From NCBI RefSeq assembly GCF_902825225.1, contig NZ_CADEAK010000011.1, forward strand, positions 1-53,437: a stretch of 53,437 nucleotides of DNA. The letters run 5' to 3'. This DNA comes from Bartonella vinsonii subsp. berkhoffii ATCC 51672 (GTDB lineage: Bacteria > Pseudomonadota > Alphaproteobacteria > Rhizobiales > Rhizobiaceae). Shown piece by piece: positions 45,695 through 53,437 of this stretch (position 1 is the first letter of the stretch; each line of letters starts with the position of its first letter). Under the pieces are notes generated by a model. That model saw only the letters and a list, made by a program, of their open reading frames with translations, had not been told where the DNA came from and ran no database searches. The translations under genes and the position numbers were made by a program.

Positions 45695-45799
45695 ATGGTG
45701 TTCTTTCTTTAAGCGATGCTATTATCGAGTATAGTTTGGTAAAGCTCAATATGTTAAAGAGTAGATGAATAGATCTTGAAATTAAATGAAACGCGGGTT

Positions 45800-46729
45800 A
45801 TGGCAAGTGTTATGGAAAAGAATTTTAAAGTTGCTGCAGTTTATTGCTTTGCAGATTTGAAGCATTATCGTCAATTACAAAAGCCTTTACTGGATTTATG
45901 TCAAGCAAAGGATATCAAAGGTACTCTCCTTTTAGCACAAGAGGGCATTAATGGAACTGTTGCGGGATCTTGTGCTGCAATTGAAGCATTAGTGGATTTT
46001 ATTACTGCTGAACCAGCGTTTCAAACGCCGGAGATTAAATATTCATGGGCGTCAAAAATGCCTTTTCACCGTATGAAAGTGCGGTTGAAAAAAGAAATTG
46101 TGACCATGGGGGTGGAAGGTGTTGATCCATTAAAAGTTGTTGGTACTTATGTGGAGCCTGAAGATTGGAATGCGCTTATCCAAGATGAAGAAACGATTTT
46201 AATTGATACACGCAATGATTATGAATATGCGCTTGGAAGTTTTCAGGGAGCGATTGATCCGCGTATTAAGACATTTCGGGAATTTCCTGAATGGGTGCTT
46301 AAGCACGAAGCTGATTTAAAAAAGAAAAAGAAAGTTGCCATGTTTTGTACAGGTGGTATTCGCTGTGAAAAATCAACAGCTTATGTCCGTGAACTTGGTT
46401 ATGATCAGGTTTACCATTTAAAAGGTGGTATTCTTAAATATTTGGAAACAATTCCGAAAGAAGAGAGTTTGTGGTGGGGCGAATGTTTTGTTTTTGATGA
46501 GCGTGTTTCTGTTGGGCACGGTCTTGAAGAATGTGGACGCGAATTGTGTCGTGCTTGTCGTTCTCCTCTTAATGCAGAAAGTAAATTATCACCTCATTAT
46601 GAGGAAGGTGTTTCATGTGACGCTTGTTATAGCACACGAGATGAAACGGATAGGCAACGCTTTCGGGAGCGCCATAAGCAGTTTCAATTGTTAAAATTAC
46701 GGGCAGTTGATTCTCAGCAAAAGCTGTAA
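45800..46729 (+). CDS. trhO: tRNA uridine(34) hydroxylase, rhodanese type (TrhO)
   Basis: 309-aa cytosolic protein of the YceA/UPF0176 family, which hydroxylates U34 of certain tRNAs to ho5U using oxygen. The N-terminal acylphosphatase-like part has [16 protein letters not shown]. The rhodanese domain has [17 protein letters not shown] and the active cysteine in [16 protein letters not shown] Cys-rich C-terminus ([13 protein letters not shown] ... CDACYSTRD) may bind zinc. ATG 45800 and ATG 45812 are both possible starts; neither has a strong ribosome site. Confidence 0.92.
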   Translation: MASVMEKNFKVAAVYCFADLKHYRQLQKPLLDLCQAKDIKGTLLLAQEGINGTVAGSCAAIEALVDFITAEPAFQTPEIKYSWASKMPFHRMKVRLKKEIVTMGVEGVDPLKVVGTYVEPEDWNALIQDEETILIDTRNDYEYALGSFQGAIDPRIKTFREFPEWVLKHEADLKKKKKVAMFCTGGIRCEKSTAYVRELGYDQVYHLKGGILKYLETIPKEESLWWGECFVFDERVSVGHGLEECGRELCRACRSPLNAESKLSPHYEEGVSCDACYSTRDETDRQRFRERHKQFQLLKLRAVDSQQKL

Positions 46730-47174
46730 AAATATCACATTTCAAGGGTTCAAATTTTTCTCTTCTGTTTTGAAAAAGATTTTCAGTGTTCGCAGAAGAG
46801 TATTTATAAGACGGGATATTGCTCAGTCTTTTTTAGCGTGTGAAATTGAAGCCCTTTTCATGCGAAGGGCGGGGATACCACTTGGTGGCGTTCATAGGGC
46901 AATGCTACAGGCTTGTAATTTCATAAACATAAAGGTAGTATTTTTCGTAAATCTTATAGTCTTCATGCGTGAAATTGAAAGATGGAATGCAAAAGCTCAA
47001 GCAAAGAGCTTCTTTTAAAAAGATTGTGAATGCGTAGTCCCAATGGCATGAGGTTTCATGAAAATTGTGATTCCATTAAAAGGAATAAGGTCGTTCATCT
47101 GCGTATGAGAGCTGTTGCTTTTTTGCATCATTTTGTCTTTAAAAATTAAAAAATGTTTAAAATTAAAAAAATGA
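46730..47174. other. Noncoding gap
   Basis: About 445 bp. A 103-codon frame starting inside the trhO end has no family resemblance and is not counted. Nothing recognisable before the speF-type promoter. Confidence 0.45.
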
Positions 47175-47203
47175 TTGAAATGAATAAAAATTGGTCTTAT
47201 ATG
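47175..47203 (+). promoter_or_regulatory. Promoter of the speF-type leader
   Basis: TTGAAA (47175-47180), 17 nt, TATATG (47198-47203). Predicted transcription start near 47209-47211, at the GCCC that opens the structured leader. Confidence 0.6.
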
Positions 47204-47208
47204 CAGCC

Positions 47209-47540
47209 TTGCCCAAAGTCGCACGTGCCTGTGGGTGTCCGCCGGTCCTCAAATGGTGAGATTAACTGGTACGGTACCTGGAACTAACCGCTCCAGTCAT
47301 TCTTTTGGCCAACCGAAAGAGTGAGGACATCTTGAAGCAACGACGGTGCGGGCCTTTCTGGTGTCTTTCAGCTGTCCAAATGCTGAGATAACTATAGAGG
47401 CACACCTCATTGCCTTCAGTGCGGAAGTGGTTTTCTTCAACTCCAATCAAAAAGGCAGATAAAGTGGAATAACGCGGTTTTCGCGCTGTTCTTTCGCTGC
47501 ATATGATCCTGTTTTCTTCCTGATTCCTTAGAAATCAGGG
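47209..47540 (+). ncRNA. speF-type structured leader of the ornithine decarboxylase gene
   Basis: A GC-richer, hairpin-dense leader of about 430 nt precedes the decarboxylase start codon. Visible pairings include gtcctca (47245-47251) with tgaggac (47322-47328), enclosing further stems around CTGGTACGGTACCTGG and TTTTGGCCAA. A late hairpin CCTGATT/AATCAGG lies at 47519-47539. Position upstream of an alphaproteobacterial ornithine decarboxylase matches the speF RNA motif reported by comparative genomics. That motif is a proposed cis-regulatory element; its ligand here is not shown by the sequence. Confidence 0.75.
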
Positions 47541-47638
47541 TATGAGAAACTGGTTTGTGTGTTTTTTGTCTTTTGGCTATTGGCGGCTTTATGCTGTCTA
47601 AGTAGAAAGAGGGATTGTTTTCCTTGGGAGAATTGCAA

Positions 47639-48772
47639 ATGGCAACGCAACGTATTCGTGATTTCCTTGCAACACATCGTACTGAAGGTCCATGCTTGAT
47701 TGTTGACCTTGATGTTGTCCGTGAAAATTATTTGAATTTTGAAAAAGCACTCCCGCAATCTCGTATTTTTTACGCCATAAAGGCAAATCCTGCCCCTGAA
47801 ATTTTGAGTTTGCTTGCTTCTTTAGGGTCGTCTTTTGATGCGGCTTCTGTTGCAGAAATTAAAATGGCTTTAAAAGCAGGCGCAACGTGTGATCGTATTT
47901 CTTTTGGCAATACGATTAAAAAAGAGCGTGATATTGCGCGTGCATATGCATTTGGTGTTTTGCTTTATGCAGTTGATTGTGTTGAAGAAGTAGAAAAAAT
48001 TGCGCGTGCTGCTCCGGGTGCTCGCGTTTTTTGCCGCGTTCTTACGGATGGAATAGGGGCTGAGTGGCCGTTGTCACGTAAGTTTGGTTGTGTTCCTGCT
48101 ATGGCGGTTGATGTGTTACGTCGGGCACATCAATTAGGCTTACAAGCATATGGTGTTTCTTTTCATGTAGGGTCTCAGCAGACAGATCTTAGCGCATGGG
48201 ATCGTGCTTTATCGGATGCAGCTGCAGTTTTTAAGCATTTGGAGCAAGAAGGAATTTCGTTGAAGTTGGTTAATATGGGGGGAGGATTTCCAACACGTTA
48301 TTTAAAAGATGTTCCTACAGAACAAGAATATGGTACGGCTGTTTTTGATTCTTTGAAAAAATATTTTGGCAATCGTATTCCAGAAACAATCATCGAGCCA
48401 GGGCGTGGCATGGTTGGTAATGCTGGTGTTATTCGCACAGAAGTTGTGTTGATATCAAAAAAAGCAGACAATGATAATATACGGTGGGTTTATCTTGATG
48501 TTGGAAAATTTAATGGTCTTACCGAAACTATGGATGAAGCAATTCGCTATCCTATTGAAACACCCCATGATGATAAGGCAATGGAGCCTTGTATTTTAGC
48601 AGGTCCAACATGCGATTCGGCAGATGTTCTCTATGAAAAAACACCCTATCCCTTACCTTTATCTCTTACAGTAGGCGATGAACTCTTGATTCATGGAACG
48701 GGTGCTTACACGGCAACTTACGCATCTGTTGCTTTTAATGGTTTTGAGCCTTTGCGCTCCTATGTGATTTGA
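47639..48772 (+). CDS. Ornithine (possibly ornithine/lysine) decarboxylase, alanine-racemase fold
   Basis: 377-aa group IV PLP decarboxylase that makes putrescine from ornithine. The PLP lysine is K48 in FYAIKANP, the glycine loop VNMGGGFPTRY and phosphate-binding EPGRGMVGNAG are clear, and the active-site cysteine and aspartate are in GPTCDSADVLYE. Start ATG 47639 follows GGGAGAATT; the frame extends 24 nt upstream without support. Downstream of the speF-type leader and upstream of a GNAT acetyltransferase. Lysine as an additional substrate cannot be excluded. Confidence 0.93.
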   Translation: MATQRIRDFLATHRTEGPCLIVDLDVVRENYLNFEKALPQSRIFYAIKANPAPEILSLLASLGSSFDAASVAEIKMALKAGATCDRISFGNTIKKERDIARAYAFGVLLYAVDCVEEVEKIARAAPGARVFCRVLTDGIGAEWPLSRKFGCVPAMAVDVLRRAHQLGLQAYGVSFHVGSQQTDLSAWDRALSDAAAVFKHLEQEGISLKLVNMGGGFPTRYLKDVPTEQEYGTAVFDSLKKYFGNRIPETIIEPGRGMVGNAGVIRTEVVLISKKADNDNIRWVYLDVGKFNGLTETMDEAIRYPIETPHDDKAMEPCILAGPTCDSADVLYEKTPYPLPLSLTVGDELLIHGTGAYTATYASVAFNGFEPLRSYVI

Positions 48773-48816
48773 GTCTTTCATCTGGGATGACAAAGATGGA
48801 GTAGGGTGTGTCAAAA

Positions 48817-49395
48817 ATGAATATGCTACATTTTCAAACAAAAGATGGTGCGCTTTTTACACTTGCCCGTGAGCAAGAAACGGATAAGCCTCATCGAGAA
48901 CACTTGCTTGATTTAGCTCTGGGAGAGGGGCATAAACGTAAGTCATCAGAAGCTTTACGTCGTGGACGGTTGGCGGCGCTGTCCTTTGTTGTCAAAAATA
49001 TGCTTGGAGAACTCGTGGGGAGTGTGCGTCTTTGGCATGTTCGGTTTAACAAAGGGCAAAATGATATCCAACATGCTTTGCTTTTGGGGCCTCTGGCTGT
49101 TTCAGGGGAATGTTCTGGTATGGGAATAGGATCGGTTCTTATGCAACATGCAATTGAAGAGGCCAGAAAATTAGGTTATGGGGCTATTTTACTGGTGGGG
49201 GATTGTGCGTTTTATCAGCGTTTTGGGTTCTCAAACAGTTTAACAGAAAATTTGGCAATGCCTGGTCCTTATGAAAAACATCGTTTTCAAGCATTGGAAT
49301 TGATACCAGAATATCTTTCCGCTTGTTATGGTATTCTGGTTCCTAGTGGAAAACGAGAAGATTTAAGTCGTTTTCAGCATCATAAAGTGGTTTAA
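48817..49395 (+). CDS. GNAT-family N-acetyltransferase
   Basis: 192-aa acetyl-CoA-dependent acetyltransferase. The CoA-binding motif A is GMGIGSVLMQHAIEEARKLG, preceded by LLGPLAVSGE and followed by YQRFGFSNS, the YhbS-like subgroup pattern. It starts 44 nt after the ornithine decarboxylase. ATG 48817 sits after GTAGGG; a GTG at 48808 is an alternative. The pairing with a polyamine-forming enzyme suggests, without proof, a polyamine-related substrate. Confidence 0.88.
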   Translation: MNMLHFQTKDGALFTLAREQETDKPHREHLLDLALGEGHKRKSSEALRRGRLAALSFVVKNMLGELVGSVRLWHVRFNKGQNDIQHALLLGPLAVSGECSGMGIGSVLMQHAIEEARKLGYGAILLVGDCAFYQRFGFSNSLTENLAMPGPYEKHRFQALELIPEYLSACYGILVPSGKREDLSRFQHHKVV

Positions 49396-49958
49396 TTTTA
49401 TCTGCTAACAGTCGTAATATTGGGATTCGTTTTTCTTCATTTGCATTTTCATAGTCTTGGATAATTTCAGTGATTTGTTGAGGAGCTCTCGTATTTTGCA
49501 CTGTTTTACGCACTTTTAGCAAAGCTTTGCATTATTTTTTATCGATATTTTTAAAGGTTTTTCCAATTGATTGATGTTGAAAATCCTTTATTGAAAGCTA
49601 AGAATCGTGGAAATTATATTAAAATCTAGGTTTTCCAGTATTGTTGTGTTTTATAAATTACGGTGCGTGATTCATAATGAAGCGCGCTTTTTTGTGGTGA
49701 TTATCAATACTTCTCCAAGCATCTCGGTAAGTTTGTCTTTTGAGAGTTTGTGAATCGAAAATGATGATTTTTCAAGAGTGAAAGGCGATATTTAAGGGTA
49801 TCCTTGCTGAAGCATTTGCGGGTTATAAAATGCGGGAAAATATTGGTTTTTAGCGGCTTGAATGAAGTATGTGAATGTGCGTACCGATAATGGGAGAAGT
49901 GAGGTGTACGAATATCAGGTATTTAATGAGATTTGGATTAACTTTTATAAGGTAAGGC
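49396..49958. other. Gap with possible remnants of coding sequence
   Basis: About 560 bp. On the minus strand a short stretch reads KTVQNTRAPQQITEIIQDYE and continues to ILRLLADKIKPLY, and another ends KLTEMLGEVLIITTKKR. Neither has a start or ribosome site. They look like fragments of lost genes that I do not recognise. A 40-codon plus-strand frame at 49862-49984 also lacks support. Confidence 0.35.
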
Positions 49959-51530
49959 TCAGTGACCTGAAGGGGTATCAGTGAGTGGTGGTATTTTTTT
50001 GAGAAAAAGGGTCATGAATATCAAGACGCTAAAGATGATGGTTATTATAAAGAAAATGTCGCTAAAAGCCATAATCATTGCTTGTATGCGTGCCATATTA
50101 AAAAGTTGGAAAAGCGCAAGAGCATGTGGGTCAGAAGTTGCAGTTTTGAAGTACAGAGTAAGGCTTGAAAGCGTTTCAGTTGCTTGGTTGTTTCCTTGTT
50201 GGAGTGTTTCGGCTATGCGCCCATAATGCAGGTCTGAACGCTTTGTGATAAGAGTGCTAATAATAGCAAGCCCTACGGCGCCACCAAGATTACGTGTGAG
50301 ATTAAACAGTCCAGAAGCATTTTGCATTCTTTCTGGCGGGAGTGTTCCCAAGGCAATATTATTAACAGGAACCATACATAGCATCACAGAAGCACCACGG
50401 AAAACTTGCGGCCAAAAGAGCTGCCAAAAATCCCAGTTATCTGTGATAGAGATCGCCATCCAAGTGCCTATTGCAAAACCCAAAAGTCCTATTGCCATCA
50501 TTAGACGTGCATCCATTCGTGCTGAAAGAAATCCAGCAAGCGGAGCAGTTAATAACATGACGAATCCTGAAAGAAACAATGTTTCTCCAATCATAAGGGC
50601 ATCATAATGGCGGATTTGGCTTAAATAGACAGGATAAAGGTATGTGAGTCCATAAAGACCTATTCCCAGTGCAAAGGAAAAAATAGATGCAGCTGAAAAA
50701 TTAAAATTAGAAAAAGTAGAGAGATCTACAATGGGTTCTTTTGCTGTAAAAGCACGCCAGAAGAATAAGGCTGCAGCAAGAATCATGATAATGAAAAAAT
50801 CCCGAATCAGCTGATCACTCAACCAATCATGACGTGCTCCTTCTTCTAGAACATACTCTAAAGTTCCCAAGAAAGTAGCCATAGAAATGAGGCCTAACCA
50901 ATCAAATTTCTTCATTAAAGAGGGATCAGCTTTGTCAAAATCAATTAATTTCCAAGCAAGAATTGAGATGATAATCCCGCAGGGAACATTGATGAGAAAG
51001 AGCCAATGCCATGATGAGAGATGACAGAGATAGCCTCCCACTGTTGGACCAATGGTAGGCGCTAACGTTGCGACCAGTCCAACGATAGGGGTTACGATGG
51101 GGCGTTTAGAGGGAGGAAAAAGGACATAGGAAGCAACAAAAACACTAGGGATAATTCCACCACCAATAAAGCCTTGGAGTGCGCGGTATATAATCATCTC
51201 TTCAATAGAAGTTGCTGTTGCACAAAGAATAGAGGTAATCGTAAATCCGATGGCTGAAATACTAAAGAAAACTCGTGTTGAAAGCAGTCTTCCCAAAAAA
51301 CCAGAAAGAGGCAACATGATGACTTCAGCGATGAGATAGGAAGTTTGAACCCATGAAATCTCTTCAGAGCTTGCTGAAAGACCAGCCTGAATTTCAGCTA
51401 AAGAGGAGGAAACGATTTGGATATCTAAAATAGCCATAAACATGCCAAAGGTCATAGCAATAAAAACCACGATTTTACGGGGTTCTATGCGCTCTTGAGA
51501 ATGTGTGGACTCTGGCATGGGAGATGTCAT
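49959..51530 (-). CDS. DHA2-family MFS multidrug efflux permease (EmrB-like)
   Basis: About 523-aa inner-membrane antiporter with roughly 14 membrane helices. Family motifs: FMAILDIQIVSSSL in helix 1 (DHA2 motif D1), IIYRALQGFIGGGIIPS (motif B region) and ATLAPTIGPTVGGYL (motif C of antiporters). ATG 51530 lies 22 nt after the adaptor gene; an in-frame start at 51593 would overlap that gene by 41 nt. It works with the HlyD-family protein before it to expel hydrophobic compounds, presumably through a TolC-type channel. Confidence 0.9.
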   Translation of the reverse strand: MTSPMPESTHSQERIEPRKIVVFIAMTFGMFMAILDIQIVSSSLAEIQAGLSASSEEISWVQTSYLIAEVIMLPLSGFLGRLLSTRVFFSISAIGFTITSILCATATSIEEMIIYRALQGFIGGGIIPSVFVASYVLFPPSKRPIVTPIVGLVATLAPTIGPTVGGYLCHLSSWHWLFLINVPCGIIISILAWKLIDFDKADPSLMKKFDWLGLISMATFLGTLEYVLEEGARHDWLSDQLIRDFFIIMILAAALFFWRAFTAKEPIVDLSTFSNFNFSAASIFSFALGIGLYGLTYLYPVYLSQIRHYDALMIGETLFLSGFVMLLTAPLAGFLSARMDARLMMAIGLLGFAIGTWMAISITDNWDFWQLFWPQVFRGASVMLCMVPVNNIALGTLPPERMQNASGLFNLTRNLGGAVGLAIISTLITKRSDLHYGRIAETLQQGNNQATETLSSLTLYFKTATSDPHALALFQLFNMARIQAMIMAFSDIFFIITIIFSVLIFMTLFLKKIPPLTDTPSGH

Positions 51531-51552
51531 AATGAGATCATTTACTTTGTTA

Positions 51553-52647
51553 TTATAAGAGGTTTTTTTCTTGCGGCTTTGTTCGTGTGTCAATTTCTAC
51601 GGAAACACTCATTCCCGCTCGGATACGTCCAGTTTTTAATATTTCTTCTGGAATAGAAATACGGACTGGAATGCGTTGGACAATTTTGGTGAAGTTTCCG
51701 GTGGCGTTTTGTGGAGGAAGGAGAGAAAAAACAGCTCCTGTTGCAGGGGAAATAGAAAGCACTGTTCCTGTAAAGGCATCTTTTTTGAAGGCATCCACAG
51801 CAATATAAGCTGTTTGTCCAGCATGAATATTTTGCAGCTGCGTTTCTTTATAGTTCGCTTCAATATAAAGGGCATGGAGAGGGACTAATGCTGCAAGACG
51901 TTGGCCATTTACAACAAAATCCCCTGTTTTTGCTGTTAAATTTGCAATAATTCCATCAAATGGAGCCCGTATAATGGTTGAATCAAGGTCACGTTGTGCT
52001 TTTTCACGTGTGAGTTCTAAGCTTTTTGTTTGGCTTTCTGTTTCACTTCGTTGTGCTTCTAGAACTTGGATATTCGCACGTGCTGCGGCTATTTGTGCAT
52101 TGGCGCGATGAACATGAGCAATAGCTTGTTCATAAGCTGATTTGGCATCATCAACAACGGATTGAGGGGCATAACGACTCGCTTTAAGTTCTGTTGTGCG
52201 TTTTAAGGTGAGTTGTGCATTGGTTGCTATGGCTGAAGCAGCAGCTTTTTGTGCTTGCGCATCATCTAAAGCGCTATGAGCTGCTGTAATTTGTGCATCA
52301 ATACGTAGAAGCGTTTTTTGTTGTGTGTTAAGATGCGCTTCTGTCTGTTTCAAAGCTATTTTATAATCGCCATTGTCTAGGTGGAACAAGATATCATCTT
52401 TTTTTACAATTTGGTTGGCTTTAATAACAATTTTCTCAATATATCCGTTTAATTTAGGAGCAATAGCTGCTATATCTCCTTGTACATAGGCGTCTTCAGT
52501 AGCAACCATATAACGCCACTGTGTTATCCACTTATAGCTAAACCAAAGTATAAAAAGTGCAAGGACAACAAGAAGAGCGTGAATTATTTTCTTTTGTTTT
52601 ATTTTCTTGAAATGTTTTGTTAAAACGGTTGTCTCTGACGTAGACAT
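51553..52647 (-). CDS. HlyD/EmrA-family efflux adaptor
   Basis: 364-aa membrane fusion protein: short cytoplasmic N-terminus, one membrane anchor (about residues 22-42), a biotinyl-lipoyl-like segment (TEDAYVQGDIAAIAPKLNGYI), a long Ala/Gln-rich coiled-coil hairpin (about 95-215), the second lipoyl half (RAPFDGIIANLTAKTGDFV) and a beta-barrel domain. It bridges the EmrB-like permease to the outer-membrane channel. First of the two-gene efflux unit, read away from the Zur-like gene upstream of it. Confidence 0.9.
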   Translation of the reverse strand: MSTSETTVLTKHFKKIKQKKIIHALLVVLALFILWFSYKWITQWRYMVATEDAYVQGDIAAIAPKLNGYIEKIVIKANQIVKKDDILFHLDNGDYKIALKQTEAHLNTQQKTLLRIDAQITAAHSALDDAQAQKAAASAIATNAQLTLKRTTELKASRYAPQSVVDDAKSAYEQAIAHVHRANAQIAAARANIQVLEAQRSETESQTKSLELTREKAQRDLDSTIIRAPFDGIIANLTAKTGDFVVNGQRLAALVPLHALYIEANYKETQLQNIHAGQTAYIAVDAFKKDAFTGTVLSISPATGAVFSLLPPQNATGNFTKIVQRIPVRISIPEEILKTGRIRAGMSVSVEIDTRTKPQEKNLL

Positions 52648-52803
52648 GATTTTATACTTTCGATTTTATGTTTCAATACGGAAAACGAGCTGACCGCTGT
52701 GGGAAGAGAATAATATAGAGATGAAGACAATGAGAGCTTTTCAAATAGTAAGACAACTTTAAAAGCATAACGTTTAATATAGAAACTTGCAAGTATGGAG
52801 ATA

Positions 52804-53196
52804 TTATTCTGTTGCGCATTTTTTGCAAATGCCTCGTATTTCTAAAGTGCTTCTGCGTGCTTGGAAATCAACTGCTTGAACCATTTGTTTAAGGTTGGAT
52901 ACAATAGTTTGGTTTTGTATTTCATTGACCTTGCTACAGTTTTCACAAATAATAAAAGTTGTAAGTTCGTGTTGGCAATTTTCAGGATGCAAACAGGCCA
53001 TAAAGGCATTTACGCTTTCAAGACGATGAATACACTTTAATTGGACAAGTTTTTCTAATGCACGATAAACTTGGAGAGGCGCACGGAATCCTTCTTCGCG
53101 TAAATGATCGAGAATCGCATAAGCACTTAAAGGTCCTTGTGCATTCTTTAAAGTGTTGAGAACCAATGTTTGGTTACGCGTAAGTTTAGATGACAT
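52804..53196 (-). CDS. Fur-family regulator, Zur-like
   Basis: 130-aa winged-helix metal-dependent repressor. The DNA-binding part contains LTRNQTLVLNTLKNAQGPLSAYAILDHL and APLQVYRALEKLVQ (recognition helix). The dimerisation domain has the two structural-zinc pairs CENC (in FIICENCSKV) and CKKC near the C-terminus, plus CLHPENCQHE. The Zur call rests on the APLQVYRAL recognition helix and short C-terminus; Fur and Mur in this group differ. ATG 53196 follows AAAGGTG; the frame is open to 53268. Likely controls zinc uptake genes outside the window. Confidence 0.85.
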   Translation of the reverse strand: MSSKLTRNQTLVLNTLKNAQGPLSAYAILDHLREEGFRAPLQVYRALEKLVQLKCIHRLESVNAFMACLHPENCQHELTTFIICENCSKVNEIQNQTIVSNLKQMVQAVDFQARRSTLEIRGICKKCATE

Positions 53197-53437
53197 TAAC
53201 ACCTTTCTTTTGCTCTGTGAGCCTCTTGTTCCATGGGAAAGCATAAAACGTATGAGAAATTTGTGCAATGGTGAATATAGAATATGTATTCTTTCTGTAG
53301 CCTCTGTAGCGATTTTTTATATATTTAAGAGCTTTTTTAGGCATTGATTTTTTGTTATTGGTGGCGATTGTTTTTTTAATACTGGATTTATTTTGTCTGA
53401 TTTTAAAAAAATGATATTGACTCTTTGTAGGAAAGGG

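Noticed and set aside
46707-47018. 103-codon plus-strand frame overlapping the end of trhO
   Set aside because: It starts inside trhO in another frame and its sequence resembles no protein family.

Overview
The window looks like a chromosomal segment of a Bartonella species (Alphaproteobacteria, Rhizobiales). The grounds are AT-rich DNA, a tandem family of Bartonella-type autotransporters, a structured RNA followed by an XRE regulator that matches the genus-specific Brt/trp arrangement, an alphaproteobacterial speF-type leader before an ornithine decarboxylase, and a DRL-type isoprenoid enzyme. The genus call is recognition from sequence; no search was run and I do not name a species.

Layout. 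1-900: the 3' end of a phage-type adenine methylase, then a repeat-rich spacer and tRNA-Gln(CUG). 930-4615 (minus): a four-gene ferric-siderophore ABC importer with a hairpin attenuator after the binding-protein gene. 4810-20948 (plus): four tandem autotransporter loci. The first is a giant 1877-aa protein with two passenger units and one barrel. The second is intact except for one frameshift in a G8 tract. The third is a multiply broken pseudogene. The fourth is intact and shares 667 identical bases of barrel DNA with the third. A fifth, truncated stub lies at 25537. G8-G9 tracts inside three of the loci suggest slipped-strand ON/OFF switching, and three loci share a promoter-like element, palindromic in its best copy. 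21504-24365 (minus): a creatininase, COG0523 GTPase and WD40 trio, possibly linked to zinc.

26145-40687 is mostly housekeeping: a DRL-type MEP-pathway enzyme, a MaoC hydratase, the MetQ-MetN-MetI methionine importer, a secreted SH3 protein, Asd, the Brt-like RNA with its XRE regulator, a Trm112-like and a LON-domain protein, and a tandem glycine riboswitch driving gcvT-gcvH-gcvP. 40987-53437: Alr, a decayed DUF3472-like secreted protein, Fpr with a decayed duplicate of its own tail, a frameshifted KDPG aldolase (eda), TrhO, the speF-type leader with ornithine decarboxylase and a GNAT acetyltransferase, an EmrAB-type efflux pair and a Zur-like Fur-family repressor.

Two themes stand out. The first is a surface-protein locus shaped by slippage, gene conversion, fusion and decay. 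The second is steady erosion of accessory genes (eda, the DUF3472 gene, the 28.3-kb remnant, the fpr tail copy), as expected in a host-restricted bacterium. RNA-level control is also unusually visible here: glycine riboswitch, speF leader, Brt-like RNA and the importer attenuator.
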